DNA from: Paraburkholderia acidisoli | GTDB taxonomy: Bacteria > Pseudomonadota > Gammaproteobacteria > Burkholderiales > Burkholderiaceae | DNA: 64,000 nt | NCBI RefSeq assembly: GCF_009789675.1 | Contig: NZ_CP046913.1 | Location: 186,001-250,000, forward strand | Reading direction: 5' to 3' | Shown: positions 44,985 to 54,046 of the stretch, one piece after another | How positions within the stretch are numbered: the first letter of the stretch is position 1 | Layout: the number at the start of each line of letters is the position of its first letter | The notes under the pieces: model-generated | Database searches by the model: none | What the model was told of the DNA's origin: nothing | What the model saw: only the letters and a program-made list of their open reading frames with translations | Program-made: the position numbers and the translations under genes

Positions 44985-45890
44985 TCAAGGCCGTGCCGAA
45001 GCCTCGCGCGGCGTCGCGCCATGGCCGAGTTCGTACGAGAGCTTGCGCGCGCAGTCGCGCAACGCGATATCCACGGCGCCGTTCCAGTGAATGTCGAACG
45101 CGCCTTCGTGACCGAGCGCGATGAGGCCGAGCGCGAGGTCGCCGCTCGCGTCGAACACCGGCGTGCAGAACGCGTGAATGGTTGGCAGCAGCATGCCTTC
45201 CACGCGCGCCGCGCCGTGCTCGCGCACGTCTTCGAGCGCGCGTTCGAGCGCCTCGGCCGTGCGCGGCGTCGAGCCGTAAGAATAGTGCTGCGCGCCCGCG
45301 AGTTCGCGCTCGATCATCGGCGCGGTCTTGCTGCGCGGCAGGTAGGCGGCGAACAGCAGGCCCGTGGCCGAACTCAGCATGGGCATGACGTCGCCGAGCT
45401 TGAGCGACGCCTTGGCGGGATGGCTCGACTCCAGCCAGTGCACGACCGTCGGCCCCTGGTTGCCCCACACGGCGATGCCCACGGTGATGTCGAGCGCGTC
45501 GCGCAATTCGGTGAGCGCGAGGCGCGCGAGCTTCACGCCGTCCACGCGCGCGAGCCGCGCGAGACCCAGTTGCAGCGCGAAGCCGCCCAGTTCGTAGCGG
45601 CCCGTGAGCGGATCCTGCGCGACCATGCCCAGGCGCAGGAAGCTCACGAGGTAGCGGTGCGCCTTCGCCGGGCTCATGCCCGCGCGTTGCGCGAGATCGC
45701 GCAGCATCATCGCGCGCGGTTCGCTGGTCAGCACCTCGAGCAGGCGGAAGCCCACTTCGATCGACTGGATGCCGGAGCGCAGTTTTTCTTCGCTGGCTTC
45801 GGGGGCGTCGGCGGTGTCGTTCAAGTCCGTGGCGTCGGCGAGATCGTCGCTGGTGGCGTGGTCGAGGTCGGGGCGGGCGGTTGGCGGCAT
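44985..45890 (-). CDS. IclR-family transcriptional regulator
   Basis: 301 residues with a 35-residue acidic leader. The IclR winged helix-turn-helix (about 38-100) reads SIEVGFRLLEVLTSEPRAMMLRDLAQRAGMSPAKAHRYLVSFLRLG, followed by the IclR effector domain with LPTIHAFCTPVFDASGDLALGLIALG. IclR regulators control adjacent catabolic genes, most likely the divergent FAH-family gene that starts 126 bp away; the shared region (45891-46016) has a TAGAAT box at 45939-45944 that could serve the FAH gene. Confidence 0.92.
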   Translation of the reverse strand: MPPTARPDLDHATSDDLADATDLNDTADAPEASEEKLRSGIQSIEVGFRLLEVLTSEPRAMMLRDLAQRAGMSPAKAHRYLVSFLRLGMVAQDPLTGRYELGGFALQLGLARLARVDGVKLARLALTELRDALDITVGIAVWGNQGPTVVHWLESSHPAKASLKLGDVMPMLSSATGLLFAAYLPRSKTAPMIERELAGAQHYSYGSTPRTAEALERALEDVREHGAARVEGMLLPTIHAFCTPVFDASGDLALGLIALGHEGAFDIHWNGAVDIALRDCARKLSYELGHGATPREASARP

Positions 45891-46016
45891 GAAGGCGTGG
45901 GGCGAGCGGGGCGCTTGGGGCGCGCGGATTCACCATCGTAGAATACATTTCCTCAGACGTCACTGCGCGACACCGCGCGCCCCTTCAGTCACCCTCAGCA
46001 GTCACCTCAGCGCCCT

Positions 46017-47009
46017 ATGAAACTTGCCACGCTCAAAGACGGAACCCGTGACGGCCAGCTGATCGTCGTGTCGCGCGACCTGCGCACCGCCGCCATTGCC
46101 GACACGATCGCGCCCACGCTGCAGCGCGTGCTCGACGACTGGCGCTTCTACGCGCCGCAGCTCGCCGAGCTTTACGAGGCGCTCAATCACGGCCGCGCCC
46201 GCAACGCGTTCAGCTTCGACGCGAACGCGTGCATGGCGCCGCTGCCGCGCGCTTATCAATGGGCCGACGGCTCGTCGTACGTCAATCACGTCGAACTCGT
46301 GCGGCGCGCGCGCGGCGCCGAAATGCCGGCCGAGTTCTGGACCGACCCGCTCATGTACCAGGGCGGCAGCGACGACTTCATCGGCGCGCGCGACGACATC
46401 GTGTGCGCGTCCGAGGCCTTCGGCATCGACTTCGAAGCCGAGGTGGCCGTGATCACCGGCGACGTGCCGATGGGCGCCGCGCCCGACGAAGCGCTGCGCG
46501 CCGTGCGCCTCGTTACGCTCGTCAACGACGTCTCGCTGCGCAACCTGATTCCCGCCGAACTCGCGAAGGGGTTCGGCTTCTTCCAGAGCAAGCCCGCGAG
46601 CGCGTTCTCGCCGGTGGCCGTGACGCCCGACGAACTCGGCGAGCACTGGCGCGAAGGCCGCGTGCATCTGCCGATGCTGGTGTACTGGAACGGCAAGAAG
46701 GTCGGCCAGCCCGACGCGGGCACCGACATGGTGTTCCCGTTTGGCCAGCTGATCGCGCACGCGGCGAAGACGCGCAACCTGCGCGCGGGCGCGATCGTCG
46801 GCTCGGGCACGGTCTCGAACAAGGACGCGAAGCGCGGCTACTGCTGTATCGCCGAAAAGCGCTGCCTGGAAATGATCGAGCACGGCGCGGCGCAAACGGA
46901 GTTCATGAAGTTCGGCGACACGGTGAAGATCGAAATGCTCGACGACGCGGGCAAGTCGATCTTCGGCGCGATCGACCAGGCCGTGGCGCCGCTCACGCCG
47001 GACGCGTGA
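46017..47009 (+). CDS. Fumarylacetoacetate hydrolase family protein
   Basis: 330 residues starting MKLATLKDGTRDGQLIVVSRDL. The FAH C-terminal domain (about 80-325) is clear: QWADGSSYVNHVELVRRARGAE, the metal-binding FEAEVAVITGDVP with two acidic ligands, LVNDVSLRNLI, and GTVSNKDAKRGYCCIAEKR near the end. FAH enzymes cleave C-C bonds of beta-diketo acids in aromatic (tyrosine, homogentisate) or related breakdown. The divergent IclR gene is the probable regulator. No maleylacetoacetate isomerase gene follows, so the exact pathway is open. Confidence 0.9.
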   Translation: MKLATLKDGTRDGQLIVVSRDLRTAAIADTIAPTLQRVLDDWRFYAPQLAELYEALNHGRARNAFSFDANACMAPLPRAYQWADGSSYVNHVELVRRARGAEMPAEFWTDPLMYQGGSDDFIGARDDIVCASEAFGIDFEAEVAVITGDVPMGAAPDEALRAVRLVTLVNDVSLRNLIPAELAKGFGFFQSKPASAFSPVAVTPDELGEHWREGRVHLPMLVYWNGKKVGQPDAGTDMVFPFGQLIAHAAKTRNLRAGAIVGSGTVSNKDAKRGYCCIAEKRCLEMIEHGAAQTEFMKFGDTVKIEMLDDAGKSIFGAIDQAVAPLTPDA

Positions 47010-47305
47010 CAGCGGTACGGCATCGCGCCTCGCAGTGCGCCTGGGGGCGAGGTCGCTCGGTGTAGCGAAAGACTTACAGAAGGGTTTCGCCGGATGCCGC
47101 GCGCCACGCGGGCGGCTACACTGGCGGACGCGCTTCGGCGGCCGCCAGGGACCAGGGCGGCGCGGCCGGGCGCAGCCCGCGCGGGCTTTTTGCGCGGCAC
47201 GACAGACGTACGCTAGAAGACGCAAGACAATGCGCGCTCGCTCGACGTCGCGGCCCATCACACGTGAGGGCACGCGGGCGCACGAAAACCAACGAGGAGA
47301 CAACC

Positions 47306-48517
47306 ATGCACGCCTCTCGCCGGGATCGCTTCACAGCCCGCTTCACCGCCCGCTTCAAAGCCCGCTTCAAAGCCCACGCCATCGCCAGCGCCGCAGCGCT
47401 GGTCGCGTTGACGCCCGCGCTCGCGCTCGCCCAGGTCAAGATCGGCCTTGTGATCTCGCTCACGGGCCCGGCCGCCTCGCTCGGCATTCCCGAGCGCGAC
47501 ACCGCGGCCATGCTGCCCACGACCATCGCGGGCCAGCAGGTGCAGTACATCGTGCTCGACGACGCCTCGGACACGACCCAGGCCGTGCAGGACACGAAAA
47601 AGCTCATCGACGAACAACACGTGGACGCCATCGTCGGTTCGTCGATCACGCCGAATTCGCTGGCCATGCTCGACGTGATCGCGCAAGGCGAGACGCCCAC
47701 GATCTCGCTGGCATCGTCGGCGAAAATCATCGAACCGGTGGACGACAAGCGCCACTGGATGTTCAAGACGCCGCAAACCGACGCGATGATGGCGGGCGCG
47801 ATCGCCGAGCACGCGGCCGCGCGCAACGTGAAGACGCTCGCGTATATCGGCCAGAACGACGCGCTCGGCGAGACCTTTTACGCCGAAGTCGCGAAGGCCG
47901 CGCAGCAGCACAACATCAAGGTCGTCGCGAGCGAGCGCTTCAATCGCACCGACCCGAGCGTGACGGGCCAGGTGCTCAAGATTCTCGCCACGCATCCCGA
48001 CGCCGTGGTCGTGGGCGCGGCCGGCACGCCCGCCGCGCTGCCCCCGAAAACGCTCAAGGAGCGCGGCTACAAGGGCCTCATCTATCACAACCACGGCGTG
48101 GGCAACCGCGACTTCCTGCGCGTGTGCGGCGCCGACTGCAACGGCACCTTCCTGCCCGCGAGCCAGGTGCTGGTCGCCTCGCAACTGCCCGAAGACCGCG
48201 CCGGCCGGCGTCTCGCGCTCGACTACATTGCGCGCTTCGAGGCGAAGTACGGCGCGGGCACGGTCTCGGCGTTCGGCGCGTACACGTGGGACGCGGGCAT
48301 GCTGCTCAGCAGTGCGATTCCGGTCGCGCTCAAGTCGGGCAAGCCCGGCACGCCCGAATTCCGCCGCGCGCTGCGCGACGCGCTCGAAGCGACGCGCGGG
48401 CTGCAGGACACCAACGGCGTGGTCAACATGAGCGCCACCGACCACCTCGGCCTCGACGCGAAGGCGCGCGTGATGGTCGAGATCCGCGACGGCAAGTGGG
48501 TGTATCAGCCGAAATAA
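47306..48517 (+). CDS. Branched-chain amino-acid-type ABC transporter binding protein (LivJ-like)
   Basis: 403 residues from ATG 47306, with AGGAG 7 nt upstream. The signal peptide is unusually long: residues 8-23 are four tandem RFxA units coded by 12-bp DNA repeats, then a normal hydrophobic core and cleavage at ALA-QVKIG (about 42). The mature part follows family 1 binding proteins: [75 protein letters not shown]. Likely ligands are branched-chain amino acids, amides or aromatic acids. No permease or ATPase genes are adjacent. Confidence 0.9.
   Translation: MHASRRDRFTARFTARFKARFKAHAIASAAALVALTPALALAQVKIGLVISLTGPAASLGIPERDTAAMLPTTIAGQQVQYIVLDDASDTTQAVQDTKKLIDEQHVDAIVGSSITPNSLAMLDVIAQGETPTISLASSAKIIEPVDDKRHWMFKTPQTDAMMAGAIAEHAAARNVKTLAYIGQNDALGETFYAEVAKAAQQHNIKVVASERFNRTDPSVTGQVLKILATHPDAVVVGAAGTPAALPPKTLKERGYKGLIYHNHGVGNRDFLRVCGADCNGTFLPASQVLVASQLPEDRAGRRLALDYIARFEAKYGAGTVSAFGAYTWDAGMLLSSAIPVALKSGKPGTPEFRRALRDALEATRGLQDTNGVVNMSATDHLGLDAKARVMVEIRDGKWVYQPK
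47327..47374 (+). repeat. 12-bp tandem repeat inside the LivJ-like signal peptide
   Basis: Four units CGCTTCA(C/A)(A/C)GCC at 47327, 47339, 47351 and 47363, in frame, encoding [16 protein letters not shown]. They extend the positively charged n-region of the signal peptide. Confidence 0.92.
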
Positions 48518-48590
48518 AGCCGACGTCACGCACTCGCCATGCGATGTCGTTAGTGTTCCGAAGCATCTGAAAACGAAGGAGGCCGTGCCC

Positions 48591-49415
48591 ATGAACGATC
48601 CTTTTTACGAGCGCTATCACGCCTTGCGCGTGCGGCGGCATGAGCACGGTATCGTCGAGATCGTGATGAGCGGCGAAGGCACCAACAAGAGCGGCCTCGC
48701 CACCGCCGACGCGCACATGCATCGCGAACTCGCGGAAATCTGGCGCGACGTGGACCGTGACCCGGACGCGCGCGTGGCCGTGATCCGCGGCGAGGGCAAG
48801 GGCTTTTCGGCGGGCGGCGACCTGCAACTCGTCGAAGACATGGCCACGCATTTCGACGTGCGCGCGCGCGTCTGGCGCGAGGCGCGCGACCTCGTCTACA
48901 ACGTCATCAACTGCAGCAAGCCGATCGTTTCGGCGATGCACGGCCCGGCCGTGGGCGCGGGCCTCGTCGCGGGCCTGCTCGCCGACATCTCCATCGCCAC
49001 GAAAAGCGCGCGCATTATCGACGGTCATACGCGGCTGGGCGTGGCGGCGGGCGATCACGCGGCGATCGTCTGGCCGCTGCTGTGCGGCATGGCGAAGGCG
49101 AAGTACTACCTGCTGCTGTGCGAGCCGGTGAGCGGCGCGGAAGCCGAGCGGATCGGCCTCGTCTCGCTCGCCGTCGACGACAACGACCTGCTGCCGAAGG
49201 CGTTCGAAGTGGCGAAGCGCCTCGCGAGCGGTTCGCAGACGGCGGTGCGCTGGACCAAGTACGCGCTCAACAACTGGCTGCGCTCGGCGGGGCCGACCTT
49301 CGATACGTCGCTCGCGCTCGAATTCATGGGCTTTTCCGGGCCGGACGTGCGCGAAGGCGTGCAGTCGCTGCGCGAACGCCGCGCGCCCGATTTTCCGGGC
49401 GGCGAACCGTTCTGA
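48591..49415 (+). CDS. Enoyl-CoA hydratase/isomerase family protein
   Basis: 274 residues from ATG 48591; AAGGAGG lies 8 nt upstream, while a GTG at 48585 is too close to it. Crotonase fold: [13 protein letters not shown] (oxyanion hole, near 68-80), [29 protein letters not shown] (second oxyanion Gly and substrate pocket). The two catalytic Glu of true hydratases are replaced ([11 protein letters not shown] at the second site), so the reaction may differ, e.g. isomerase or dehydratase. It begins 74 bp after the LivJ-like gene and could be co-transcribed. Confidence 0.88.
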   Translation: MNDPFYERYHALRVRRHEHGIVEIVMSGEGTNKSGLATADAHMHRELAEIWRDVDRDPDARVAVIRGEGKGFSAGGDLQLVEDMATHFDVRARVWREARDLVYNVINCSKPIVSAMHGPAVGAGLVAGLLADISIATKSARIIDGHTRLGVAAGDHAAIVWPLLCGMAKAKYYLLLCEPVSGAEAERIGLVSLAVDDNDLLPKAFEVAKRLASGSQTAVRWTKYALNNWLRSAGPTFDTSLALEFMGFSGPDVREGVQSLRERRAPDFPGGEPF

Positions 49416-49523
49416 GGCGCCGGGCGGCGTTGCTGGCTTCGTTGTCGGCCTTCAGCCGCTGCTCGTTGCCGGAGTTCGTCGCTGGCGTTTGTTGCTTTCG
49501 TTTGTTGCTCGTTTGTCGCTGGC

Positions 49524-49562
49524 TTTCGTCGCGCTGGTTTCGTCGCGCTGGTTTCGTCGATA
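49524..49562. repeat. 14-bp tandem repeat upstream of phaM
   Basis: TTTCGTCGCGCTGG occurs twice without a gap (49524, 49538) with a partial third copy (49552). Related TTTGTTGC and TTTGTCGC words lie just before it. It is 110-150 bp upstream of the phaM start. Confidence 0.8.
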
Positions 49563-49671
49563 CGGCGGGCGCGTGACGTGCGGCACGGGCAATTTGATCG
49601 TACGAACCGCGCGGTATGATCGACGCAATCGCCCGCGCGGGCGAATCACCACCAATGCGAGGGAGAACCGC

Positions 49672-50505
49672 ATGACCGATTCCGCTGGCGCCATGCCGCC
49701 GTTCCCGGGCTTTCCCGGTTTTCCGCCCGCGGAAATGCTCGACCGCATGTGGGGCATGATGCGCCTCACGCCGTTCGGCGCGGCGTTTCCCGGCGCGGAG
49801 CCGGGCGCGGCGCAGCCGTTCGGGCCGTCCTTGTCGATGATGTCCGACATGATGACGCCGCTCACCAACATCGAGGAACTCGACAAGCGCATCACCGACC
49901 TGCGCGCCGTGGAGCAGTGGCTCAAGCTCAATCTCGGCATGCTGCAATCGGCGATTCAGGCGCTCGAGGTGCAGCGCGCGACGCTCTCCACGCTGCGCGC
50001 GTTCGGCGCGTTCGCGCAGGCGCAGATGAATCCCGCGAAGCCCGAGGCCGAGAGTGCTTCGGGCTCGGCCGGCAGCGGCTACAACCCGTTCGCGGCCTAT
50101 GCGAGTGCGGCGGGTGCGGCGAGTGCGACGTCTTCGGACCGCGGGCAGGAAGCGAAAATGGCCGCCGATGCGGCGCAAGCGGCCGGGGCGAGCGAAAGCG
50201 CGCAGCCAGCGGACGCGCCGCCGCCGGGCTTCGATGCCTCGGCGTGGTGGAATCTGCTGCAAACGCAGTTCAACCAGCTCGCGCAATTCGCCATGGCGCA
50301 GCCCGCCGCGGCGGCGCAAGCCGCGCAAGCGGCCGCGCAGGCCGCGAGCGAGGCACAGGCCGAAGCCGCGCAGGGCGCGAAGGGCAAAGGCGCCGCGGGC
50401 GCGGCCAAACGTGCCAGCGGCAGCAGCGCGAGCGCGGCTGGCAGCGCTGGCGGTACGGGCCGCACGGCGGCGCGCGGCGCGAAAAAACCGGCGGCGTCCG
50501 AGTAG
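49672..50505 (+). CDS. phaM: PhaM-family polyhydroxyalkanoate granule-associated protein
   Basis: 277 residues, with GGGAG 6 nt before the ATG at 49672. Opens with PPFPGFPGFPPAEMLDRMWGMMR, followed by TPLTNIEELDKRITDLRAVEQWLKLNLGMLQSAIQALEVQRATL, the conserved helical PhaM core. The C-terminal half is Ala/Gln-rich and ends in a Lys/Arg/Ala-rich region (KRASG, RTAARGAKKPAASE). In Cupriavidus PhaM activates PHA synthase and tethers granules to the nucleoid. No phaC or phaP is adjacent, but a PhaC-like DUF3141 gene lies 23 kb away. Confidence 0.85.
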   Translation: MTDSAGAMPPFPGFPGFPPAEMLDRMWGMMRLTPFGAAFPGAEPGAAQPFGPSLSMMSDMMTPLTNIEELDKRITDLRAVEQWLKLNLGMLQSAIQALEVQRATLSTLRAFGAFAQAQMNPAKPEAESASGSAGSGYNPFAAYASAAGAASATSSDRGQEAKMAADAAQAAGASESAQPADAPPPGFDASAWWNLLQTQFNQLAQFAMAQPAAAAQAAQAAAQAASEAQAEAAQGAKGKGAAGAAKRASGSSASAAGSAGGTGRTAARGAKKPAASE

Positions 50506-51267
50506 GCGCGAGCGCGCGGGTACCTCGGCATCGGCGGAACAGGCGCGTGAATGCGCACATAACGGTGCTTTCACGCGCGCATCGGCGGCTCATCCCGACG
50601 CCCGCTTTCCTCGCTTTTACGCGGCAGCTGGCGTCATTTTTGATCTAGCGCAAATTCGCGGAGACGGCCGTTCTGTGGCACCGGCCGCCATCCGGAACTG
50701 CAAGATCGGCGTGCTATCATGGTGTAAGGTTTTTCCGGTCAAATTGTGGGATTCGACGGGTGTTTGCGACGGTTTTTGTACGCGTGGCGCCCTGTTGAGC
50801 GAAGTCCACGCGCGCGGGACACGCGCACCGGAAGGCCAACGGGCAAGGCTTGGCGTCCGGGGTCGCCATGGTGCGACATGGTGTCGCAGGCGCTGGCCGA
50901 GGTAAGGCGAGCGGGGCGTTGTAACGCTTACCGCGTTGGCGCATGGCTGGTCGGGCGGCAGGCACGCGGCAAACGTCAGGCGAACGGCCCGCGTAGCAAG
51001 TGGTGGATCAGCGGCTATCAGTGGTCAAGGCGGCCGGGTTCAAGGCAGGCATTCGTTACCCAGAACCCCTTATGACGCCGTTCACTCCGGTTGGCAGCAT
51101 TGTTGTGGGACAACGCTCAGGCGTGGCCCGCTCCGCGATTGCGTCCAGCGGACCCGATACCGCGTAAAATTAAATGTTTTTCGCTCGCATGCCGCGTCCT
51201 GAACGCGGGCACGCGGCACGCTACACATTCGTCATGCGCGCGTTATGCGCAGATCAGGGGCGGGACT
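50506..51267. other. Long non-coding stretch without a supportable gene
   Basis: About 760 bp between phaM and the ferritin-like gene. A 109-codon plus-strand frame (50746-51075) exists but its residue content (Arg/Gly/Trp-rich) and lack of a ribosome site argue against it. Visible structure: TATCAT (50714-50719), a possible -10; a perfect hairpin TGCGACA-TGG-TGTCGCA at about 50872-50888; and a small hairpin GTTGT-GGG-ACAAC at about 51103-51115. GC is close to average. A structured RNA is possible but not recognised. Confidence 0.4.
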
Positions 51268-52137
51268 ATGAACACGATGCTTTATCCGGAACTTTACAAA
51301 TCGCTCGAACAAGTCCGTTGGGACATGGAAAAGGACATTCCCTGGGACAAGTTCGACGCGTCGCTCCTCACGGACGAACAGGCCGCGACCATCAAGATGA
51401 ACGCGATCACCGAGTGGTCCGCGTTGCCCGCCACGGAAATGTTCCTGCGCGACAACCATCACGACAGCGACTTTTCGGCGTTCATGAGCGTCTGGTTCTT
51501 CGAGGAGCAGAAGCATTCGCTCGTGCTCATGGAATACCTGCGTCGTTTCAAGCCGGACATGGTGCCCACGGAAGAAGAACTGCACGCCGTGCGCTTCACG
51601 TTCGACCCGGCGCCTCCGCTCGAAACGCTCATGCTGCACTTCTGCGGCGAAATCCGCCTGAACCACTGGTATCGCCGTGCCGCCGAATGGCACACGGAGC
51701 CGGTCATCAAGGCCATCTACGAAACCATTTCGCGTGACGAAGCGCGCCATGGCGGCGCGTATCTGCGTTACATGAAGAAGGCGCTGAACAATGCGGGCGA
51801 CGTCGCGCGCGCGGCGTTCGCGAAGATCGGCGTGCTGATGGCGTCGGCGCGCCGCACGGAAAAGCCGCTGCACCCGACCAACCTGCACGTGAACCAGGCG
51901 CTGTTCCCGCGCGACACGATCCAGTCGCGTCTGCCCGACCCGGAATGGCTCGAGCGCTGGCTCGACGAGCAGATCCGTTTCGACGACGGCTGGGAGAAGA
52001 AGGTCGTCGAGCGTATCCTGCACAACCTCTCGATCCTGTTCGAGCGCACGTTCACCACGGCGCAGGAACTGAACCGCTACCGCAAGGAAGTGGTGCAGCG
52101 TCTGCAGACCGAAACGGGCACGCAGCAACCGGCCTGA
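51268..52137 (+). CDS. Ferritin-like diiron protein
   Basis: 289 residues starting MNTMLYPELYKSLEQVRWDM. The four-helix diiron pattern is complete: Glu57 (ATEMFL), E80xxH83 in FFEEQKHS, Glu128 (CGEIRL) and E158xxH161 in RDEARHGGAY. This is the arrangement of acyl-ACP desaturase-like and rubrerythrin-like ferritin superfamily enzymes. Length and spacing are closest to the desaturase-2 branch, but the substrate is not known; a membrane-lipid desaturase or an oxidase would both fit. A strong terminator follows at 52214-52255. Confidence 0.85.
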   Translation: MNTMLYPELYKSLEQVRWDMEKDIPWDKFDASLLTDEQAATIKMNAITEWSALPATEMFLRDNHHDSDFSAFMSVWFFEEQKHSLVLMEYLRRFKPDMVPTEEELHAVRFTFDPAPPLETLMLHFCGEIRLNHWYRRAAEWHTEPVIKAIYETISRDEARHGGAYLRYMKKALNNAGDVARAAFAKIGVLMASARRTEKPLHPTNLHVNQALFPRDTIQSRLPDPEWLERWLDEQIRFDDGWEKKVVERILHNLSILFERTFTTAQELNRYRKEVVQRLQTETGTQQPA

Positions 52138-52213
52138 CGCGCGAGAATCGCGTCGCGTCACGTTACGCCACGTTGCCTCACCTCATGCCTCGCCGCGCCG
52201 GACCCGGCGCGGC

Positions 52214-52255
52214 ACGGCCCGGAGCGCTCGCGCGTCCCGGGCCGTTGGTTTTTTC
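52214..52255 (+). terminator. Rho-independent terminator after the ferritin-like gene
   Basis: ACGGCCCGG and CCGGGCCGT pair around a 14-base loop and are followed by TGGTTTTTTC. It ends only 29 bp before the rfaE2 start codon, leaving little room for a separate promoter. Confidence 0.85.
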
Positions 52256-52283
52256 ACCTTCGTCGTCCTTTTCATTCGCTCCG

Positions 52284-52772
52284 ATGCCCGCTTCCTTCGA
52301 ACGCAAGATCACGACGCGCGAGGCGCTCGCCGAACGGCGCGCCTCGCTGCCCGGCCCGGTGGTGTTCACCAACGGTGTTTTCGACATTCTTCATCGCGGT
52401 CACGTGACCTATCTCGCCGACGCGAAAGCGCTCGGCGCGACGCTCATCGTCGGTGTGAACAGCGACGCCTCGGTGCGTTTGCTCGGCAAGGGCGACGACC
52501 GGCCGATCAACAACGAAAACGACCGCATGGCGCTGCTGGCGGCGCTCGAAAGCGTGGATTGGGTGGTGCGCTTCGAAGAGTTCACGCCGATCGAGCTGAT
52601 CGGCGCGGTGCGGCCCGACATCCTCGTGAAGGGCGGCGACTACGACATGGACAAGCTCGCCGAGTCGGCGCTCGTGCGCAGCTGGGGCGGCACGGCGCTC
52701 GCCATTCCGTTCGAGCACGACCGCTCGACCACCAAGCTGTTGCAGAAGGTGCGCGCCGCCGAAGGCAAATAA
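52284..52772 (+). CDS. rfaE2: D-glycero-beta-D-manno-heptose 1-phosphate adenylyltransferase
   Basis: 162 residues. Nucleotidyltransferase with VVFTNGVFDILHRGHVTYLADAK, carrying HRGH at 37-40, and GGDYDMDKLAES downstream. It is the adenylyltransferase half of HldE/RfaE; betaproteobacteria encode the kinase half separately. It makes ADP-heptose for the lipopolysaccharide inner core. The start lacks a good ribosome site and sits directly behind a terminator, unusual for an essential-type gene. Confidence 0.93.
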   Translation: MPASFERKITTREALAERRASLPGPVVFTNGVFDILHRGHVTYLADAKALGATLIVGVNSDASVRLLGKGDDRPINNENDRMALLAALESVDWVVRFEEFTPIELIGAVRPDILVKGGDYDMDKLAESALVRSWGGTALAIPFEHDRSTTKLLQKVRAAEGK

Positions 52773-52800
52773 GCCGTTTATCGATCGAAACGCGGCACGC

Positions 52801-52855
52801 AAAAACCGGCCGCACGTCTTGCGCTTAGAAAAGCGCGGGACGTGCGGCCGGTTTT
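52801..52855. terminator. Rho-independent terminator
   Basis: AAAAACCGGCCGCACGTC and GACGTGCGGCCGGTTTT pair over 17 bp around a loop that itself holds a smaller CGCTT/AAGCG stem. It ends rfaE2 and, on the minus strand, the coaX cluster transcript. Confidence 0.94.
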
Positions 52856-52898
52856 GCCTGGGACGCCGGTGGTAACGCGGCCGCGCGCCGGTCGAGCC

Positions 52899-53138
52899 TT
52901 ATTGCGTCAGCGCCGAAGCCTGCACGGCCGGTTGCGCGACCGGGCCGCCAACCGTAGGCATATCGGCCGATTCCGACGGCAGGATCGCGCGCACGCGCAG
53001 CCGCTCGGGATGAATCTGTCGGCTCAAATGCGTGGTTTCGCGGTTGCCCGAAGCGGGCGTCGGGCCGAACAGGCCGCTCACGGCCGCGAAGGCCAGCAGA
53101 TTGGCGAGAATCAGGATGGCGATCAGCCAGCGCAGCAT
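52899..53138 (-). CDS. Small membrane-anchored protein, possibly a truncated SPOR-like protein
   Basis: 79 residues from ATG 53138. MLRWLIAILILANLLAFAAVSGL is an N-terminal membrane segment, followed by GPTPASGNRETTHLSRQIHPERLRVRAILPSES. In Burkholderiales a SPOR-domain protein with such an anchor and a QxxPExLxV linker often follows coaX; here the frame stops without a SPOR domain, so this looks like a short or truncated version. Family assignment is inference. It starts 68 bp after the coaX stop on the same strand. Confidence 0.65.
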   Translation of the reverse strand: MLRWLIAILILANLLAFAAVSGLFGPTPASGNRETTHLSRQIHPERLRVRAILPSESADMPTVGGPVAQPAVQASALTQ

Positions 53139-53206
53139 CACAGAAAGCTCCGAAGATAACGTTGTCGGGGTGAATCGGGTGGTGGGCTTCGCGCCAGGAT
53201 CGCGGC

Positions 53207-54046
53207 TCAGGACTGCGCCGCGATCAGCGCGAGGCCCGCGAGCACGAGCGCATCGTGGCGAGTATGCGGCACCTTGAGCGCCGCTGTCACTTCCGCCGCC
53301 GCGCCGCCGCTCACCACGAGGCGCACCGGCTCGTTCCATGCCGCCTGCAGATCGGCCCACGCGCGCTCCACCAGCGCGGCCTGGGCGAGCGCGCAGCCCG
53401 CCGAGATCGAGCTTCGCGTGTCCGTGGCAAAAGGTAACGCGCTCGCGCCCGCTTCGATCTCGTGCGCGCCGCGCTCGATCACCGGAAGCTGCGCCGTGTG
53501 CTCGCCGAGCGAGCGCATCATGAGCGTCCAGCCGGGCGCGATCAGGCCGCCAACGAACGTGCCGTCCGCGCGCAGGGCTTCGAGCGTGGTGGCCGTGCCG
53601 AAGGTCGCGATCAGGAGCGGTTCGTCGGGGTAGGCATGGCGTGCGCCGATCAGGCCCGCCCAGCGGTCGCTGCCGAGCCCGTCCGGCGTGGTGTAACGAT
53701 TGGTCACGCCGCACTGCTGCGCACACGCGCGCACGACGGTGCGCGGCACGCCGGGCCAGTGCGCTTCGACCCGCGCCGCGAGCCGCTCGCCCACGGCCGC
53801 GCCCGCCACGTTCGAGATCCAGGCGCCCGAGGGCGTGGGCAATGCGCGCCAGGCTTCGATTTCATCCGCGGCTTCGCCTTCGCGCGTGTGCTCTCGCGTG
53901 TGCTCTCGCGTGTGCTCCATGACGCCCGCGTGCAGCCGCGAGCCGTCGCTGGCCACGAGCGCCCACTTGATGCGGCTGTTGCCCGCGTCGATCAGCAGAA
54001 ACGGGCCGCCCCGGCGCGGGCTCGCCGTCATCGAGCCTGGCGTCAT
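53207..54046 (-). CDS. coaX: Type III pantothenate kinase
   Basis: 279 residues from ATG 54046, which overlaps the birA stop (ATGA). CoaX motifs: [15 protein letters not shown] (16-30), [13 protein letters not shown] (123-135), [11 protein letters not shown] (148-158) and GGLIAPG (166-172). It phosphorylates pantothenate, the first step of CoA synthesis; type III enzymes are insensitive to CoA feedback. Residues 44-56 contain three HTRE repeats from a perfect 12-bp DNA triplication, probably a surface loop. The birA-coaX overlap is typical for betaproteobacteria. Confidence 0.95.
   Translation of the reverse strand: MTPGSMTASPRRGGPFLLIDAGNSRIKWALVASDGSRLHAGVMEHTREHTREHTREGEAADEIEAWRALPTPSGAWISNVAGAAVGERLAARVEAHWPGVPRTVVRACAQQCGVTNRYTTPDGLGSDRWAGLIGARHAYPDEPLLIATFGTATTLEALRADGTFVGGLIAPGWTLMMRSLGEHTAQLPVIERGAHEIEAGASALPFATDTRSSISAGCALAQAALVERAWADLQAAWNEPVRLVVSGGAAAEVTAALKVPHTRHDALVLAGLALIAAQS
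53880..53915 (-). repeat. Perfect 12-bp triplication in coaX
   Basis: TCGCGTGTGCTC occurs three times with no mismatch at 53880, 53892 and 53904. On the coding strand each unit gives HTRE, so copy-number change would keep the frame. Confidence 0.95.

Noticed and set aside
50746..51075. 109-codon plus-strand frame before the ferritin-like gene
   Set aside because: No ribosome site, unusual composition (Arg, Trp, Gly) and no family resemblance.
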